In this document: piece by piece, positions 21,944 to 34,528 of the stretch
Layout: each line of letters begins with the position of its first letter
Position numbering within the stretch: position 1 is the stretch's first letter
Assembly: GCF_018320785.1 (NCBI RefSeq)
Contig: NC_054886.1
Coordinates: 10,353,207-10,417,206 of the forward strand
Origin: Cheilinus undulatus
Lineage: Eukaryota; Chordata; Actinopteri; Labriformes; Labridae
DNA length: 64,000 bases
Direction of reading: 5' to 3'
Notes under the pieces: generated by a model
The model's database searches: none
Seen by the model: only the letters and a program-made list of their open reading frames with translations
Told to the model about the DNA's origin: nothing
Position numbers and translations under genes: made by a program

Positions 21944-23783
21944 ATGGCGATAACAGAAGATCACATCAAGGATAAACTCACAAAGGAGCTCGGAGCAGTA
22001 CACGTGGTAGGTTTCTCTATCTAATTGTTGTGTAAATGTCCCTTATTTAGTAGTTAATACATCTACCTCTAGTTAGTACAGGAACCATAAGCTGATGTTT
22101 GATAGGAATGGCAAGCTACTGTATCTAATCTATCATGTGTATTATGCTTATGTTAAGACACTAGAACACTAAATGTATTTATGTTTGACTGCTTTTGGTT
22201 GAACAGTGTTTAGCTGCTCCTGGCTAACCAGAAACAAAAGAATATAGTAACTACAGGTCTTTTTTAGCTCAGAGATTCAGACTCTAACCAGCAGTATTTG
22301 TGTTTAAAATAAATCTGGTAGAGAAATATTACCATGAGAATATTTTAACTGTTGTCCCTGTCTGTCTTCATCAGGAAGTTGAGGATACAACGTCAAACCG
22401 GTGTTCTGCCAGCTTTAAAGTCCTAGTTGTTTCTCCTCAGTTTGAAGGAAAACAGCTGCTACAAAGACACAGGTAGCACACCAACTTCCTCAGAACTGTC
22501 AGCCTGTCATCTGATGTATAAACTCTAAAATATAAATTATAAAACTTGAGTCTAACTTTGCTCAGCTATTCGCTCCAGTGTGTGATTTAGATGTTTGTTG
22601 CAATGAGGCTGACTTACAAAAACAAAGGGGTAAATTTCCTCCAAAATAAAGGGTTTTTTATTTTGCTGTTTTTAAGCTAATATCTGCAAATACTGATATC
22701 TTGCAGATAATATCATGTATCAATACTTTGTTTGGTTGTAACAGAATATGTTGCAGCTGCAGCTACAATGATAACACAAAGGCCAACCAGAAGTTAGCAT
22801 TGTGTGAGTTTCACTGGCCGAAAGTAATTGTATTTCCTTTTCAGCCTAACATTGACTTTGTTCTGCTTTCCGATCACATTTACGCCTCAGAAATTATGAA
22901 AGATGTGCTCATGGTATCCATGGTGATGTGGGGTATCTGACAGCTGTTAGCTTGGATGTAGCTGTAGCAAAGCAGCAGTTTAATCAGAACTGGGCCACAT
23001 TTCTTTTTAAAACAAGGGCACAGAGCCACACAGATAGGTTGTCTTGGCAGAGATGTTTTTGCAGCCTTAGCATCAATTTTAAGCAAATAGAAGCTCCGCC
23101 ACGAACAATCTAAGGCAGCGGTAGCCTGTCAGCTCGAGAGTAGCGCATGCGCAGAACAGCATTTTATCTTGTCGTTCTGATTGGCCCATCATGATTATGA
23201 CAGACAGAACGTTCCACCAATCACATTCTAAGAATTTCTTGAAAAGTCCTGCCCTTCCCAAATACTTTCTGTGGAAGCTTTCCCAGATGAATGTGAAATA
23301 TATTCATGCAGTGGCGATATGAAACAGACTATCTGGCGCGTCAGTTTATGCTTATTTTCAACAATAACCCAAAAACCTAAAGACTTATGCAGATGGAACC
23401 AAGTCATCACTGCAGCACTAAGTACAAATCCTGTTACAACCATTAAAAATAAGGAATTTCTCAGGATTTGAAAACTGTTGGAATGTTTGAAGTAATGTAA
23501 GTAAGTTTAAATTGTAAATTGTACAGCCAATGTAGACATTTAGCTTTTTTAATCTCTGATGTCTAAAGCACTCAGCAAAATGGACCTAATCTCACCTAAA
23601 CTGTGAACTAATAAAACAAGAGAGCGATTGAAGCTCAACTAAATATAAAAGATGTGTGCTTTGAAATGTTTTTTATTTTGCAGGATGGTGAACACGTGTC
23701 TTGCTAAAGAGCTGGAGACGATCCACGCGTTTGAACAGAAGACGCTCACACCTGAACAGTGGGAGAAACAGAAAGCACAGTGA
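21944..23783 (+). CDS. bola2: BolA-like protein 2, 86 aa
   Basis: Three exons splice in phase: 21944-22006, 22375-22472 and 23684-23783. The 86-residue product has the same length as human BOLA2. It keeps the BolA fold signature: VEVEDTTSNRCSASFKVLVV, then FEGKQLLQRHR, and the closing helix LETIHAFEQKTLTPEQW. Cys31 and His68 occupy the positions that bind a shared [2Fe-2S] cluster with glutaredoxin 3 (GLRX3) in cytosolic iron-sulfur trafficking. The start codon gives the standard BOLA2 N-terminus. It is paired head-to-head with slx1, as BOLA2 neighbours SLX1A in human 16p11.2. An AATAAA lies about 110 bp after the stop. Confidence 0.97.
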
Positions 23784-23895
23784 CATTACACCAGAAGATA
23801 GACCGTACTCTTCTGTGAGATGTGCAAACCAAACAAACTCTCCTTAGTTTCCCATAAATCATCACCTTTGATCAACACAGAAATGTTCTGATGGC

Positions 23896-23901
23896 AATAA
23901 A
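23896..23901 (+). terminator. Poly(A) signal of bola2
   Basis: Canonical AATAAA 113 bp after the bola2 stop codon, at a normal 3' UTR distance. Confidence 0.7.
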
Positions 23902-24139
23902 AATCCTGGATTATATTCTCTGTTTTTTTATTTCTTAAAGTTAAAAGTTAACCATTTCTCTGGCAATTCTAGAAAAATCACATACAGACTTTGAGATTGA
24001 AGCGAAACCAGAACAGAAGCTAAAGTTATGAAACACAGAATTTCATATAGTCATAGAAAAACCTGGATTAACATGACAAAAATTTACAAAAAACTTATTT
24101 AATGTCACAGTGAAAACAGATTTCTAAAAAGTAATGTCA

Positions 24140-24608
24140 AAAAAGTGACTGCATAAATATTCACCCCTTTTAAAGTGACCAACCGAGTCTTACAGTTAGT
24201 GAAATGGGGAACACCTAAGTGCAGTGAATGTGTCTCAGTGACAAGACACCTTTGTCTGGAAGGTCAAGTCACTGGTTAATCACTATATTCCTAGCTACCA
24301 TTACACCATAAAGACAAAAGAACACTTCAAAGCTTGAGCAGTTTAACAAAGAAGAATGGATTAAATGGCAGTGTCCAGATGTGCAAGCCTGACTGAGACG
24401 TAGCCACACAGATTAAGAGCAGCCAAAGGTGACTCTTACATATTTCTATTTAATTGGTATTACTTTGTTTTCACTTTGACATTAAACAGGGTTGTAATAT
24501 TTTTTTTTCTCCAAAAAAATCTAATGATATTGACCATGATTGATTTATAAAATCAATAAAAGGGTTAAACATTCAAGGGGGGGGGGTACTTTTAACAGGG
24601 ACTGTGTG
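24140..24608. mobile_element. Tc1/mariner-like non-autonomous element remnant
   Basis: The left side reads GTGACTGCATAAATATTCAC followed by CCCTTT. The right side reads AACATTCAAGGGGGGGGGTA followed by a CAGGGACTGTG end, roughly its inverted counterpart. The right-hand motif with GATTGATTTATAAAATCAAT recurs at 11781-11800. The ends have drifted, so boundaries are approximate. Confidence 0.55.
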
Positions 24609-25724
24609 AGTCCTGAATGTCACATATGCAGCTGCACAAACCCACCACCACATCTAAACTTCATCTGGGAGACACTTTTGTGCAAGGTTTGGTGAGTTTT
24701 TGAGGCTGTTAAGAATGAACAAGAATGGCGTACATTTCGATAGGATACTCTCTCCATGGTCAGTGCTCAGGCCCTGAATATCACAGTGAAAAAGAGACTT
24801 TTTTGTTTTAAAATTGACTTATTGATTAAATGTTGCAGCTTTAGATTTAAATATTTAAAAGACAAACATATTTAGTGCAGACACTAAAGATGACTGTGGA
24901 TGAGTAACGTTTCTCTGATCATCCAGGCAGCATGTAAAGAGCGAGTATTGAATTTAAATCAGTATGGATGCATCAGGTCATCTCTGCAGAATACAACATG
25001 ATTAGTGCATATGGTGTGTAATATGTGTTTTCACTGAGGTGTTAAGAGCCTGCAGACCCCCTACTGTGAGGTTTTCAGGACCATACATTTCAGCTGGAAG
25101 CCTTATTTAGGGATCCAGGATTTAATTAAGGCAATACACACCTGAGACTGCTTTTACAATAAATATGCACACATTTTATGTCACTATTACACCGAGATAC
25201 AGGGACATGCAGGAAAGCTTTGTTTCAGTGTCATTTATTTAAATATCATTTTTGTTGTCAAATCGGGAAATACGAGCCTGATCAGCATCCTTCAGTGTCT
25301 CTTGGTTCAAGTTTCAACGTCTCATTTACATCTTCAGATTTATGGCGTGAAAATAAAAACCGTGGTCATGAGGAGAAAGGACTGAACGCTGATGTGATTT
25401 TCTCCGTCAGTGAGCGTCAGACAGAAACGGAGCGAGAGCAGTCAGAGTCTGGGGATTATTTCCACCACTTTCCCTCCACAGGCCGCTAATGGAAGAGCCG
25501 GCGAGGGGGACCGAGGGAGCGTCTGTGTTTGTGTGCTCTATTTCAGCTTAAACATCATGATGTTAAGTTTTCTGTTAAACCACAGAGGCAGTAGATGACA
25601 TCTGAGGGCTGGAAGAGCACCATGCAAACAGGTTCAACCTATGTTACTGCAGAACATCAGCAATTCTAGAGAAAATCACCGGGTTCCTCTACAACCTTGT
25701 GTCTATGTTGAGTTGTTGTGTTAC

Positions 25725-26483
25725 CCAAAGTCTGCCCATTTTTGCCACTATATGTGACACTTTTAATCAGTTTTGAACAATTTCCACCCACTCTCCCCAC
25801 TTAGTTACCCATTTTTCCCATTGTAACCCATATTTGCACATTTTAACCCCTCTTTCATCACTTTTCTGCCCATCTATGAGCACAATAATGCTCCCTTTAA
25901 TCCATTTTACTTCAAAAAATCCCATTTCACCACTTTATTAAACCATTTTTGTTACTGCTAAACCATTTTCACCATTTGTTGCCTTTCTCAGTTTTTGCCA
26001 CTTTTATCTCCTTTTCAATGTTTTTTTTCTGCTGGTTTTTGCCTCTTTTAACACATTCTTGCCATTTAACCACCCTTTTCCGCCCATTTTGCCACATTCA
26101 TCAGTTTAAACAATTTCTGCCCATTTTTCCCTTCTTTTTGCACCTTATTTTGGCCCTTTAACCCATTTTTGACACATTGTAACCCTTCTTTCATCTTTTT
26201 TTTCTGCCCATTAATCCACTTTGAAACCCTTTCCTCCCTCTGTTGCCTGTTGACTACATTTTTTGGCCATTTTAAACTCTTCACTATTTTTCTGCATATT
26301 TTCGTCAATTTCAACCCACTTTACCACTTTCAGTCAATTCTTTTTTTGACCTCTTTTAACAATTTTTGCCACTTTAAAGTCATTTCTGTAACTTTAAAAA
26401 ACCCATTTCATAACATTTTCCAGCCATTTCTGCCACTTTTAACCACTTTTCACCTTTTTGTGTTGTTTTTTGGTACTTTCAAC
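25725..26483. repeat. Decayed minisatellite tract, left part
   Basis: The loose motif CCCATTTTTGCCACTTTTAA recurs at irregular 15-35 base spacing. It yields chance open frames rich in Phe, Leu and His, which are not genes. The tract is cut by the hAT element that follows and resumes at 27308. Confidence 0.7.
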
Positions 26484-27307
26484 TAGAGCTGCAGTAATTG
26501 ATTCTTTTTGTAGTCGAGTACTCTATCGATTCTTCTGGCGATTAATTGAGTACTCTAATGAGAAAGATTGCATTTTTTTATTCAGTTGCTTTCGCTTTTT
26601 CAAGAGAAGTAGTACTAGACAAACGAGAAAGAAGTTTGGTCCCTTAAATGAACTACCTCTATATTAAAGATTGGTATTAACAGGTTCTCTAAAGAAAATG
26701 TGTTTTACAAAAAGCAATGAAATTCTGATGACAGTTTACATTTCATAAAGTTACAAGGAAAGGAAGTTAAACAATTACATAAGATTATGCCATATTTGGC
26801 GTTTAAGGGATCCTTTACAAGGAAATGTTTGGTGCCAACACTTAATTTCTTTTATTGTAGTTCATACTTATTTTCCAGTTTGTCATTGAAGTAAAGGGAC
26901 ACTTACTCGTTTTAACATCCTCTAGTTTATGCATGAATGTAATATTTCACATTATAGCAAGAATAAAGCACCATCATTCACACAGTGGTCTGATTATGGC
27001 CAAAAGGTGAACCTTTAGATTACAGGAATATGGTCTATTTTTCAAAGGGTGTTCACTTTTAATTTTTGTACATTACTTCCCTCGTGATTTTCACGCCTCG
27101 TATCATGCATGTTAAGTTTTTGTAAGAGCGAAAACAAAGGCATTGTGCCACACAAATGGCCGTCCGTGCGAAACACAGCACGCTGTGTACACACGGCACG
27201 ATACAGCGTGGGTGTATGGATATGGATATATGACTGATTTAAGCGAAGCCTCGAGGAATTTTTTGAATCGAATTACCCGGATAATTCGAGGAATCGTTTC
27301 AGCCGTA
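26484..27307. mobile_element. Non-autonomous hAT transposon, 824 bp, with 8-bp target duplication
   Basis: CTTTCAAC is duplicated exactly at 26476-26483 and 27308-27315. The ends TAGAGCTGCAGTAATTGATT and, in reverse complement, TACGGCTGAAACGATTCCTC form short, imperfect inverted repeats. Subterminal GATTAATTGAGTACTC and CGAGGAATTTTTTGAATCG motifs are typical of fish hAT elements. No hAT transposase frame was seen. Confidence 0.85.
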
Positions 27308-28320
27308 CTTTCAACCCACTTTCTACTTACTGCCTTTATTTTCCCTTAAGATATTTTTAATCCCATTTTACCACTCTTTCCTCCCATTTTCCTACCGCTT
27401 TAAACACTCTCCACCACTTTTCTACTTGTGTTTTGACACTCTCCATCCATTGTTGCCCCTGTTGACCAAAGTTTGCCACTATTAACCCCTCTTCAACACC
27501 CTCTGCCTATTGTTGCCATTTTTAACCCACTTTGCTACTTTCAGCCTATTCTCTCTGTTCACACAATTTTTACCACTTTAAAGTCATTTCCACAACTTTT
27601 AAAATCCTGTTTCACAACTCTTTCTTGCCACTTTTATCCGCTTTTCATCTTTTATTTGTTGGTTTTTGGTGCTTTCAACCCATTTTCAACCTTCTGCCTA
27701 TATTTATCATCTTGTAACACATTTTTGCAACTTTAAACATTATAAGCCCATATCCCCATCTTTTCCACCACATTTTTCTGCCTGTTTTTGACACTTTCCA
27801 TCCATTGTTGCCCCTGCTGACCAATTTTCACCAATATTAACTGCTTTTTAACACTCTATGCCAATTTTGACTCCTTTTTACAATTTTTTTCTGGCAGTTT
27901 TTCCTTTTTTTGGCCCTATTTAACTCATCTCAACTCATTGTTGCCTCTTTAAACCAATTCACCATTTTTTTAATTCCATTTCACCACATTTTACACCCAT
28001 TTCTGCCAGTTCAAGGCCATTTTGCCACTTTGAAAACCTTTCCACCACTTTTTCTGCATGTTTTTGCGACCTTTAACTCATTCACAATACTTCTTACACC
28101 CATTTTTGCCCATTTTTACTGCTATTCACAATTTCTTGTGCCCATTTATCCTCTTGTAACCCATTTTCACAACATTTCTCTCCCATTTTTTCCTCTTTTA
28201 AAAACATTCTGCCATTTTCAAATGCATTTTTGCAAATCCTAACTAATTTCTGCTACTTTTTTAAAATCACTTTTCCACCCATTTTTAAAGTTCTTATAAC
28301 CCATGTAAATCTGTTTTGAG
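27308..28320. repeat. Decayed minisatellite tract, right part
   Basis: Continuation of the tract at 25725-26483, with the same loose CCCATTTTTGCCACTTTTAA phrasing. Together the two parts cover about 1.8 kb without the hAT insert. Confidence 0.7.
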
Positions 28321-28988
28321 TTTCGGGGTTTATTGTTTTAGGAAAGCTACATACTACAGTATACCTTTATACTGGATGAGGATTTTGCTGACCATATACC
28401 CCCTTATAGGCGACCCTGCTCACCCCTGGTCTAAAATGTGATAAACATCTCTGCAGACCAAACAGGGTCAAGAGACATTCTTGAAACCACAGAAGAAGAA
28501 TCAACCTGCCTGCAGTCTGAGGGATCAGAAGGTGATGGATCAATAAAGGCACTCGGTGTGACATTGGAGGTGTTAAATTAGGACGCTTGATTTCTCTGCA
28601 GGCGCTGACTATTCCCGTACCACCCACACAGCGGCCGCTCAGACCAGCCCAGGTGAAAGAAAGAGAGAGAGTTAACGTATCAGTGAACATATCAGTGTGT
28701 TTCCATTAGTCTGAACCTCGGCTGAAAACACCTGCTGGTAGAGATTGAACAGATCAGCCCGTCTGTTCATAGGAGAGAGAAAATCAGAGCTGGGTTTGAT
28801 TCTCTGTAGGAAATAATCTCCTGATTCTGTCAGAGAGCTCCATGGAGAAGATCAGCAGGAGGTCAGACTGAAAACAGGAGAGCTGAGACTGATCTAAAGG
28901 CTGTTTAGTGGGTTATTATCAGGATAAACAAGAGTGAGGCTGTTAGGATATCATCAGTTTTACGAGTGTAGTATATGTCATTTATATA

Positions 28989-29160
28989 TACAACCTCAAG
29001 TCCCAAAAAAAGTTGGGTTGCTGTGTAAAATGTAAATAAAAACAGAAGTCAATGATTGTCAAATCTCATAAATCCATATTTTATTCACATTAGAACATAA
29101 ACAACATTTTTATTTACATCTTACACAGCACCCCTGCTTTTTTGGAATTGAGGTTGGCAT
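28989..29160. mobile_element. Short Tc1/mariner-type MITE (~170 bp)
   Basis: It opens TACAACCTCAAGTCCCAAAA and continues AAAGTTGGGTTGCTGTG. It closes CTTACACAGCA and then TTGAGGTTGGCATA, the inverted counterpart. This matches the ends of a very common fish Tc1-type family whose ends read ACAACCCCAATTCCAAAAAA. The middle has been lost. Confidence 0.8.
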
Positions 29161-29449
29161 AATTTTTCATCCCATAGATAAACCATTAGCACATAAATGT
29201 GGGGTTATGGTTCGAGGACAATCTGCTCATCCTAAAATGAAGAAGTTCCCCTAGTGTCCACTAGGGGCAGTCTCCTACAGTGAGTCAGTCCACATAGAAC
29301 CCCATGTTAAAACCCCCAACTTTACAGCAGAATTAAACATGTTTACAGCCTCATATAAAGACCATTCTGGTTTCTAGGGCTCACTTTAACTTGGGTCCAG
29401 CTTTTATAAATCCCCAGACAATAAATAACATAAATATTTAGCTGTGAGT

Positions 29450-29455
29450 TTTATT
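29450..29455 (-). terminator. Possible poly(A) signal of the ETS-type gene
   Basis: AATAAA on the minus strand, about 130 bp beyond the ETS-type stop codon. Confidence 0.5.
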
Positions 29456-29586
29456 GATTTTACTGAAACTGCAATCAACATAAAGTGTTAAAACCTACCC
29501 TACATCACCTCAGACAGCTCTCATAAATATCTAATGTTGTAAAAAGTTCAGTGTTGTATAAAAAATGTCTCTCCTTGATGACATCA

Positions 29587-32500
29587 TCACTGACTCTTGT
29601 TGTTGGCGTCCAACATGGCGTGCAGCTCCCCAGGCTCGTATCCCAGCAGGCCTTGCAGGTTGCACACGAAGCGGTAGACGTAGCGCTTTCCAGCCGTCTT
29701 TCTGATGATGTTTTTGTCGTAGTAGTATCGCAGACCTCGACTCAGCTTCTCGTAGTTCATCTTTGGTTTGTTCTTCCTGCGACCCCACAGCAGCGCCACC
29801 TAGAGGTAAACAGGCAGACTTCCAGGTCAACATCATTAACCAGAGACCTCCAGGTCTTCCTGGTACCATAACGACCCTAGTTCAAAAGATCCGTACCTCA
29901 TCGGGGTCAGTCAGCTTGAACTCCCATCCGTCTCCAGTCCAGCTGATACAGGACTGACAGGTCCGGTCTGTGAGCAGCTCCAGGAGAAACTGCCACAGCT
30001 GGATCGGACCACTTCCTGTTCAAACATGAAGAAGGCTTAATGATACAACACTGACGTTAATACCATAAATTAAATATCGTGTTTACCCACCTGTATACCC
30101 AGCCAGGATAGCTGCTGGTATCACGGCTCGGCCCAGGTCGGTCTTATTCCCGACGTATTCTTTGAAGCTTCGATGTGTCTGTGGTAAAATGAAGATATCT
30201 TCTGACATGTTCTCCTCCATCACAGGATCAATCTCTTGAAGTGGAGCAGTCCAAGGCAGAGAGCCCACGATGTCAGAGTCATCGCTGTGAGAAATCTCCA
30301 CCTCAGAGTCCGTCTCTATGAGGAGAAAATGACAAGACATGAGAAAGGAGGGAGGGAATAATCGTATTTGGCAGCTATGTTGGATCTTAAAGGGATATTT
30401 CTGTATTTTTTAAGTTGAAGGTACTAGGCAAAAGTAATAGTGCTGCACAATTTTATGTTATTTTAGTTTTCAGTTTTACCTGCTCCAGCTGGTGTTTCCT
30501 GCAGCAGAGCAGCATTCAGGTTTCCTCTCTGATCCTCAGATTTGATGAGATAATAATCCTGATGTTGGATGCTGACTGAGCTCAGAGGGTGGAGGTCGGT
30601 CCTCTCGCTGTGGTGGTACTGGAGGTGATGATAGCTGAGTTTGTCTGGATCATCCTCCACAAAGGTTGAGAGGTTTTCTGAGGAAACAGACGAGGAATTA
30701 TTCATTTATTACCACATTTATAGAGGGCAGTGGTTCTAACAGATCAGAGAAGACATGTTTTACCTTTGTTGGTCTGCAGCTGACAGTAAGATGATATGGT
30801 GCACGTAGATAATGAAGAGCTGCAGTCATATTCGTTCTCTGAAGGATTTAAATGAAATTAAGATTGGCTGCTGTGTAGAAAAGAATTAGTTGTGAGGTAC
30901 AAATCAAAGTCAAACTATTTGGAGCCACCTCTCCTCATGTCCTCCAGGTGCTCCCACAGGATCTCTCCGGCTGTACAGTCTGACATCAGGTTCAGGAACG
31001 CTTCCCTATCCAGACCGCAGAGCTCCGCCCCCTGCAGACCACGCAGATCTGAGTCCACACAGCTGAGACCGAACTCGGCCTGACACCAGTCCAACCAGAA
31101 GTTTACCTCCCAGTCTGACCACAGAGAGACGTCTACAGGGAGACACAGATCAATACGAGCTCTTCTTGGGATGAACTGATACATTACATCACAGTTGCCA
31201 ATGTTTTTGTGCAATTTAGAGATGAAGAACTTCTCAACATTGGGTGCTAGGACTTCTATTTTTGTTTAACAGAGTTTGACTTTTACTAGCATCATGTCAG
31301 AGTTTATTGTTCTGGTTTGTGACAACTATTGGGTATTTCTTTACAGAAAACAATGACCAGATATATGCTGAGAATTGACGTTCATCTAAAATGACTGTGG
31401 TATGATTAATGGTCCATGTCTTCCAGTCTTACCATGAGGGAAGTGATGGTTGATCCTCTGCTGAGAAAACCCAGAGAACGAGGCCTTCAGGGCCTGACTG
31501 ATGACTTCTTTACTGGTTGGGGTGAGAGGAGGAACCTCCAGATCTAAGACAACAAGAACATATACAGAACCCTTATTGAATTATAATATGGTAAAGTTTT
31601 GATAAGAACATTTAAAAAATAAATATTTATACATTACATGTTATTACTCCCAAATTGACAAGTATTTCCTTAAAATGGAGCTGTAGGAATGTCTGATACT
31701 TCAACATTTTGGGATATCGTGCTTTTCAAAGATCAAATGTTTGTTATTTTAATGATATAAAGAACCAAATCTCAGAACTTTTTGGGGCTGAGCCAAACTG
31801 GGGGGCCTATGGAGGTCAGCAAAATCCTAGTCTAATCTGTAATAACCATAGCTTATTTTTAACCAGAATAATAACCACTTTTACCAGAGCAACAAATAAT
31901 GTTTTATTTATGCTATTGTAGAATTTAGCCTTTTTAAAACAGAACAGCCTTCTAAATTCAAACAGAATTACCTTTTTATTGTTAATGTGAATGGGCACAC
32001 TGGACATACAGTAGGAAAGTAATATAAGACTTCAGAGCAAAGCCATGATGTGAATAAAAACAAAAAGATGCCAGAAATTAAAGTAGGACTAAGACAACTT
32101 TGATGGAAAATAACAGAAAGATTGTGAAAAGAGACGGTTGAAAAGTGGCAAAATTGGGTTTAAAGGGCAAAAGAACCCACAAATGAGTCAAAAACAGCAA
32201 CAACAAAAAAAAAAAAAAAAAAAAAAAAAAAGAGAGAGAAAGAAAAAATTGATAAAAAAAAAAGGTCAAAAATGGATTACAAATGGCAAATAGGAAAATA
32301 ATGGACAAAATAGGCAAAAATAATCTTCAAACATTGGTCACAAGTGGCAGAAGGAATAAAAAGGATATAAAGGGGCAAAAAATGTATTAAATGCATCAAA
32401 AAGGTTTTTTAAAAAGTGTCAAAATGTGTGAAAAACATGGTGAAACAGGTTAAAACTGTAACACAGAAAAGTAATCTGAATATTAGAGCCAATAACAGTT

Positions 32501-33444
32501 TGACACACTGTTAAACTCTGAAATGAAGGATCTGTTAACACTAATGCTACTGATCCTGTCATAAATGTAAAACAGGAATGATTTCATCAACGATGTTGTC
32601 TCTTTCTTCATTTTATTTTTCTTCATTTTTTATCTTTAAGATCATTTTGTGTTAAAATATTCTCAAGAGTTGCTTTAGTTTGGCCGGACAATGAGCATGA
32701 AGGATGCATTTTGATAATGAGTAGTCCTGAGTCCATTAGTTTATATTTGGTGCTCTAAAGTGGGGCTGTTGTACTCCTCAGATTCATATAAGAACTGCAG
32801 ATCGGAGTTCATACATGTATATTAACATACATGAGAATAAACGCATGCACATATAAACTCATGTACATGATCATAGGAGTAATAGGAGGCCCTTCTTCAT
32901 TATAAAACCATTATCAAATCATAAAGATCTGCTCATCCTGTTCAGCTTCGTTGTATTTTACAGCAGGTTATAACATTTAAAGCAGGAGAACTTTCATGAT
33001 GTTTTTGACATTTTAGATGAAAAGAATAAAAAGTATGAAATGTTAAAGAGTCAAAACATTCACTGGAAGCATTTTAGAGAAGTTCAACAGGTCATGATGA
33101 TGTTTGAGCTTCTTTAAACTGTTTTAAAATGCTATTTAATTATTTTTAAATGTGCATCAGAAAGGGTTAAAGATGATTTACTCCTGTTTCTAAATACATA
33201 TCATTATAAATGATCAAAACAATAAATGAATAATTATACTTAAGTAGGAAAGTAAATGCAAAAATAGATATTTTTGTTTCCACCTTTAATCACATTATAG
33301 TTTCAAATAAATTATCTGCTGCTGATTAAATACAACCAAGGCTTCTTATTGCTTAACAAGTTATCACAAAAAAAATCTACTAAATATGAAATTCATCAGA
33401 GTAGACGGAGGAATCATCGTCTTACCGTATGCACTACAGTCCAT
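29587..33444 (-). CDS. ETS1/ETS2-class transcription factor, divergent paralogue, 387 aa
   Basis: Eight minus-strand exons splice in phase: 33426-33444, 31433-31543, 30929-31132, 30764-30838, 30480-30677, 30091-30315, 29897-30015 and 29587-29799. Near the N-terminus, [20 protein letters not shown] matches the ETS1/2 MAP-kinase region, with T14 as the likely phosphosite. A Pointed (PNT) domain covers about 44-112. SFKEYVG plus [12 protein letters not shown] (252-278) resembles the ETS1 autoinhibitory helices. The C-terminal ETS domain (about 280-370) contains [13 protein letters not shown] and [19 protein letters not shown] and binds GGAA/T sites in the nucleus. The middle is shorter and unlike ETS1 or ETS2. 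The start aligns with the ETS1 region just before its T38 site; an in-frame ATG at 33564 would add 40 residues of low-complexity sequence. It is not clearly ets1 or ets2. Confidence 0.9.
32110..32460. repeat. Decayed minisatellite in inverted orientation with a poly(A) run
   Basis: Phrases such as AAAAATGGATTACAAATGGC and GGCAAAAAT recur loosely. They are the reverse complement of the CCCATTTTTGCCACTTTTAA tract at 25.7-28.3 kb. A run of 27 A lies at 32205-32231. The stretch is in intron 1 of the ETS-type gene. Confidence 0.6.
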
Positions 33445-34433
33445 CCTGTCTGGTCGGGGTTCAGGTCTCAGCTGGATCAAACTGGGACATAAAAAAGGGG
33501 AATGAGCCTTTAATAGGAGCTGAGGGAGAAGAGGAGGAGGCCTGCTGTGATGGACAGCTGTCAATCATGATGATGTGGGCGGGGCTGGAGAGAAAGATCT
33601 GAGGAGGGAAGTGGGATCACACATTTAGTCTTTAATAGGATTTAAGATCTTTAATATTTGACTGTCTATAACATTAACTGGATATAAAGCTGGACGGCAT
33701 GTCCTGTTGTACTAAAGTGAATCTAATATACTTACATACAACAGGCGGTTGCATATCCAGGTTCTCATTTTCTTCTCACTGACTGTTTATTTTTCAGTTA
33801 ATTTTTTTTTCTGCCTTGTTTTGACACATTAGTGAGAATATTCTTGACTCCTACCTTCCTGTAAACCTAAAAATGATACAATCAAGTCAAACCAAATTTC
33901 TCCTCTTTGCCTTCGAAAGCCAAAGGATTATCCACATTCCTTGCCACTGGGGCCCCTGGTCCAACCAGGGACTTCATGAGTTATCTTCTTCTCTCCTTGA
34001 CCCTATTTTACTTTTAAAACACACACCTTCATCAAAGTTTATCAGTTGTAGAGGTTTACCTTACATTTGTCCACCTTTGCCTATGCTTTGCAGCCCCTAA
34101 GTACATGAGGCACCAATAGGGAAAACAGCCCTTCAGCAGTGGCCTTCTATGGCTTACCGGGCTTGAATATGCTTTTATACAGCCTCTGAAAACAGCTCAG
34201 ATACTCTAACTTTTTAGGTGACCTGTAGAAACAGAGAACAGAGACATGGGATCTGTTGATTTATTTTTATATTTATTGACTTAAAAAAAAAAGAGAAACG
34301 TTCTGACAGTGAGGTGTTGGTTCAGCTTGAAGGACAGATCTTTGTTCTACAACAGCTGAAGCAGGACAGGATGATTGTACAGCACATGGATGAACTCAGG
34401 TCCACAGTGTCATGAACTCTTCTACACAGATAC

Positions 34434-34528
34434 ACCAGAGACTAGACTACAGCATCAGAGATGAGATAAGGTAAGCTGGTTCAACCAGAGACTAGACTAC
34501 AGCGTCAGAGATAAGGTAAGCTGGTTCA
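34434..34528. repeat. 50-bp tandem duplication
   Basis: ACCAGAGACTAGACTACAGC begins at 34434 and again at 34484, and both copies end AAGGTAAGCTGGTTCA. The second copy lacks five bases, so this is a recent duplication. Confidence 0.9.

Larger units (their letters stand above)
23902..29586. other. Intergenic region between bola2 and the ETS-type gene
   Basis: No coding exon was recognised in 5.7 kb. The region holds a Tc1-like remnant, about 1 kb of plain AT-rich DNA with a GAGCG-rich stretch near 25420-25530, the decayed minisatellite tract split by a hAT element, and a Tc1/mariner MITE. The two genes are convergent here, so no promoter is expected. Confidence 0.6.

Noticed and set aside
25949-28242. 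Several open frames rich in Phe, His and Leu (for example 26169-26486 and 27910-28242)
   Set aside because: They arise from the decayed CCCATTTTTGCCACTTTT repeats, overlap in several frames and resemble no protein family.
29248-29270. Short palindrome CCCCTAGTGTCCACTAGGGG as a candidate small-RNA hairpin or regulatory site
   Set aside because: The stem is about eight bases, and the surrounding phrase looks like a common fish interspersed repeat.
29551-29871. Plus-strand frame of 106 codons
   Set aside because: It is antisense to the ETS-domain exon, which has clear family identity.
33445-33564. In-frame upstream ATG that would extend the ETS-type protein by 40 residues
   Set aside because: The extra residues are proline/leucine-rich and resemble no ETS1/2 N-terminus. 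The ATG at 33444 aligns with the family just before the MAP-kinase region. It stays possible as an alternative start.
33873-34100. 75-codon plus-strand frame, also checked on the reverse strand as a possible exon
   Set aside because: No recognised domain, no convincing splice sites, and a Tc1-like fragment follows directly.
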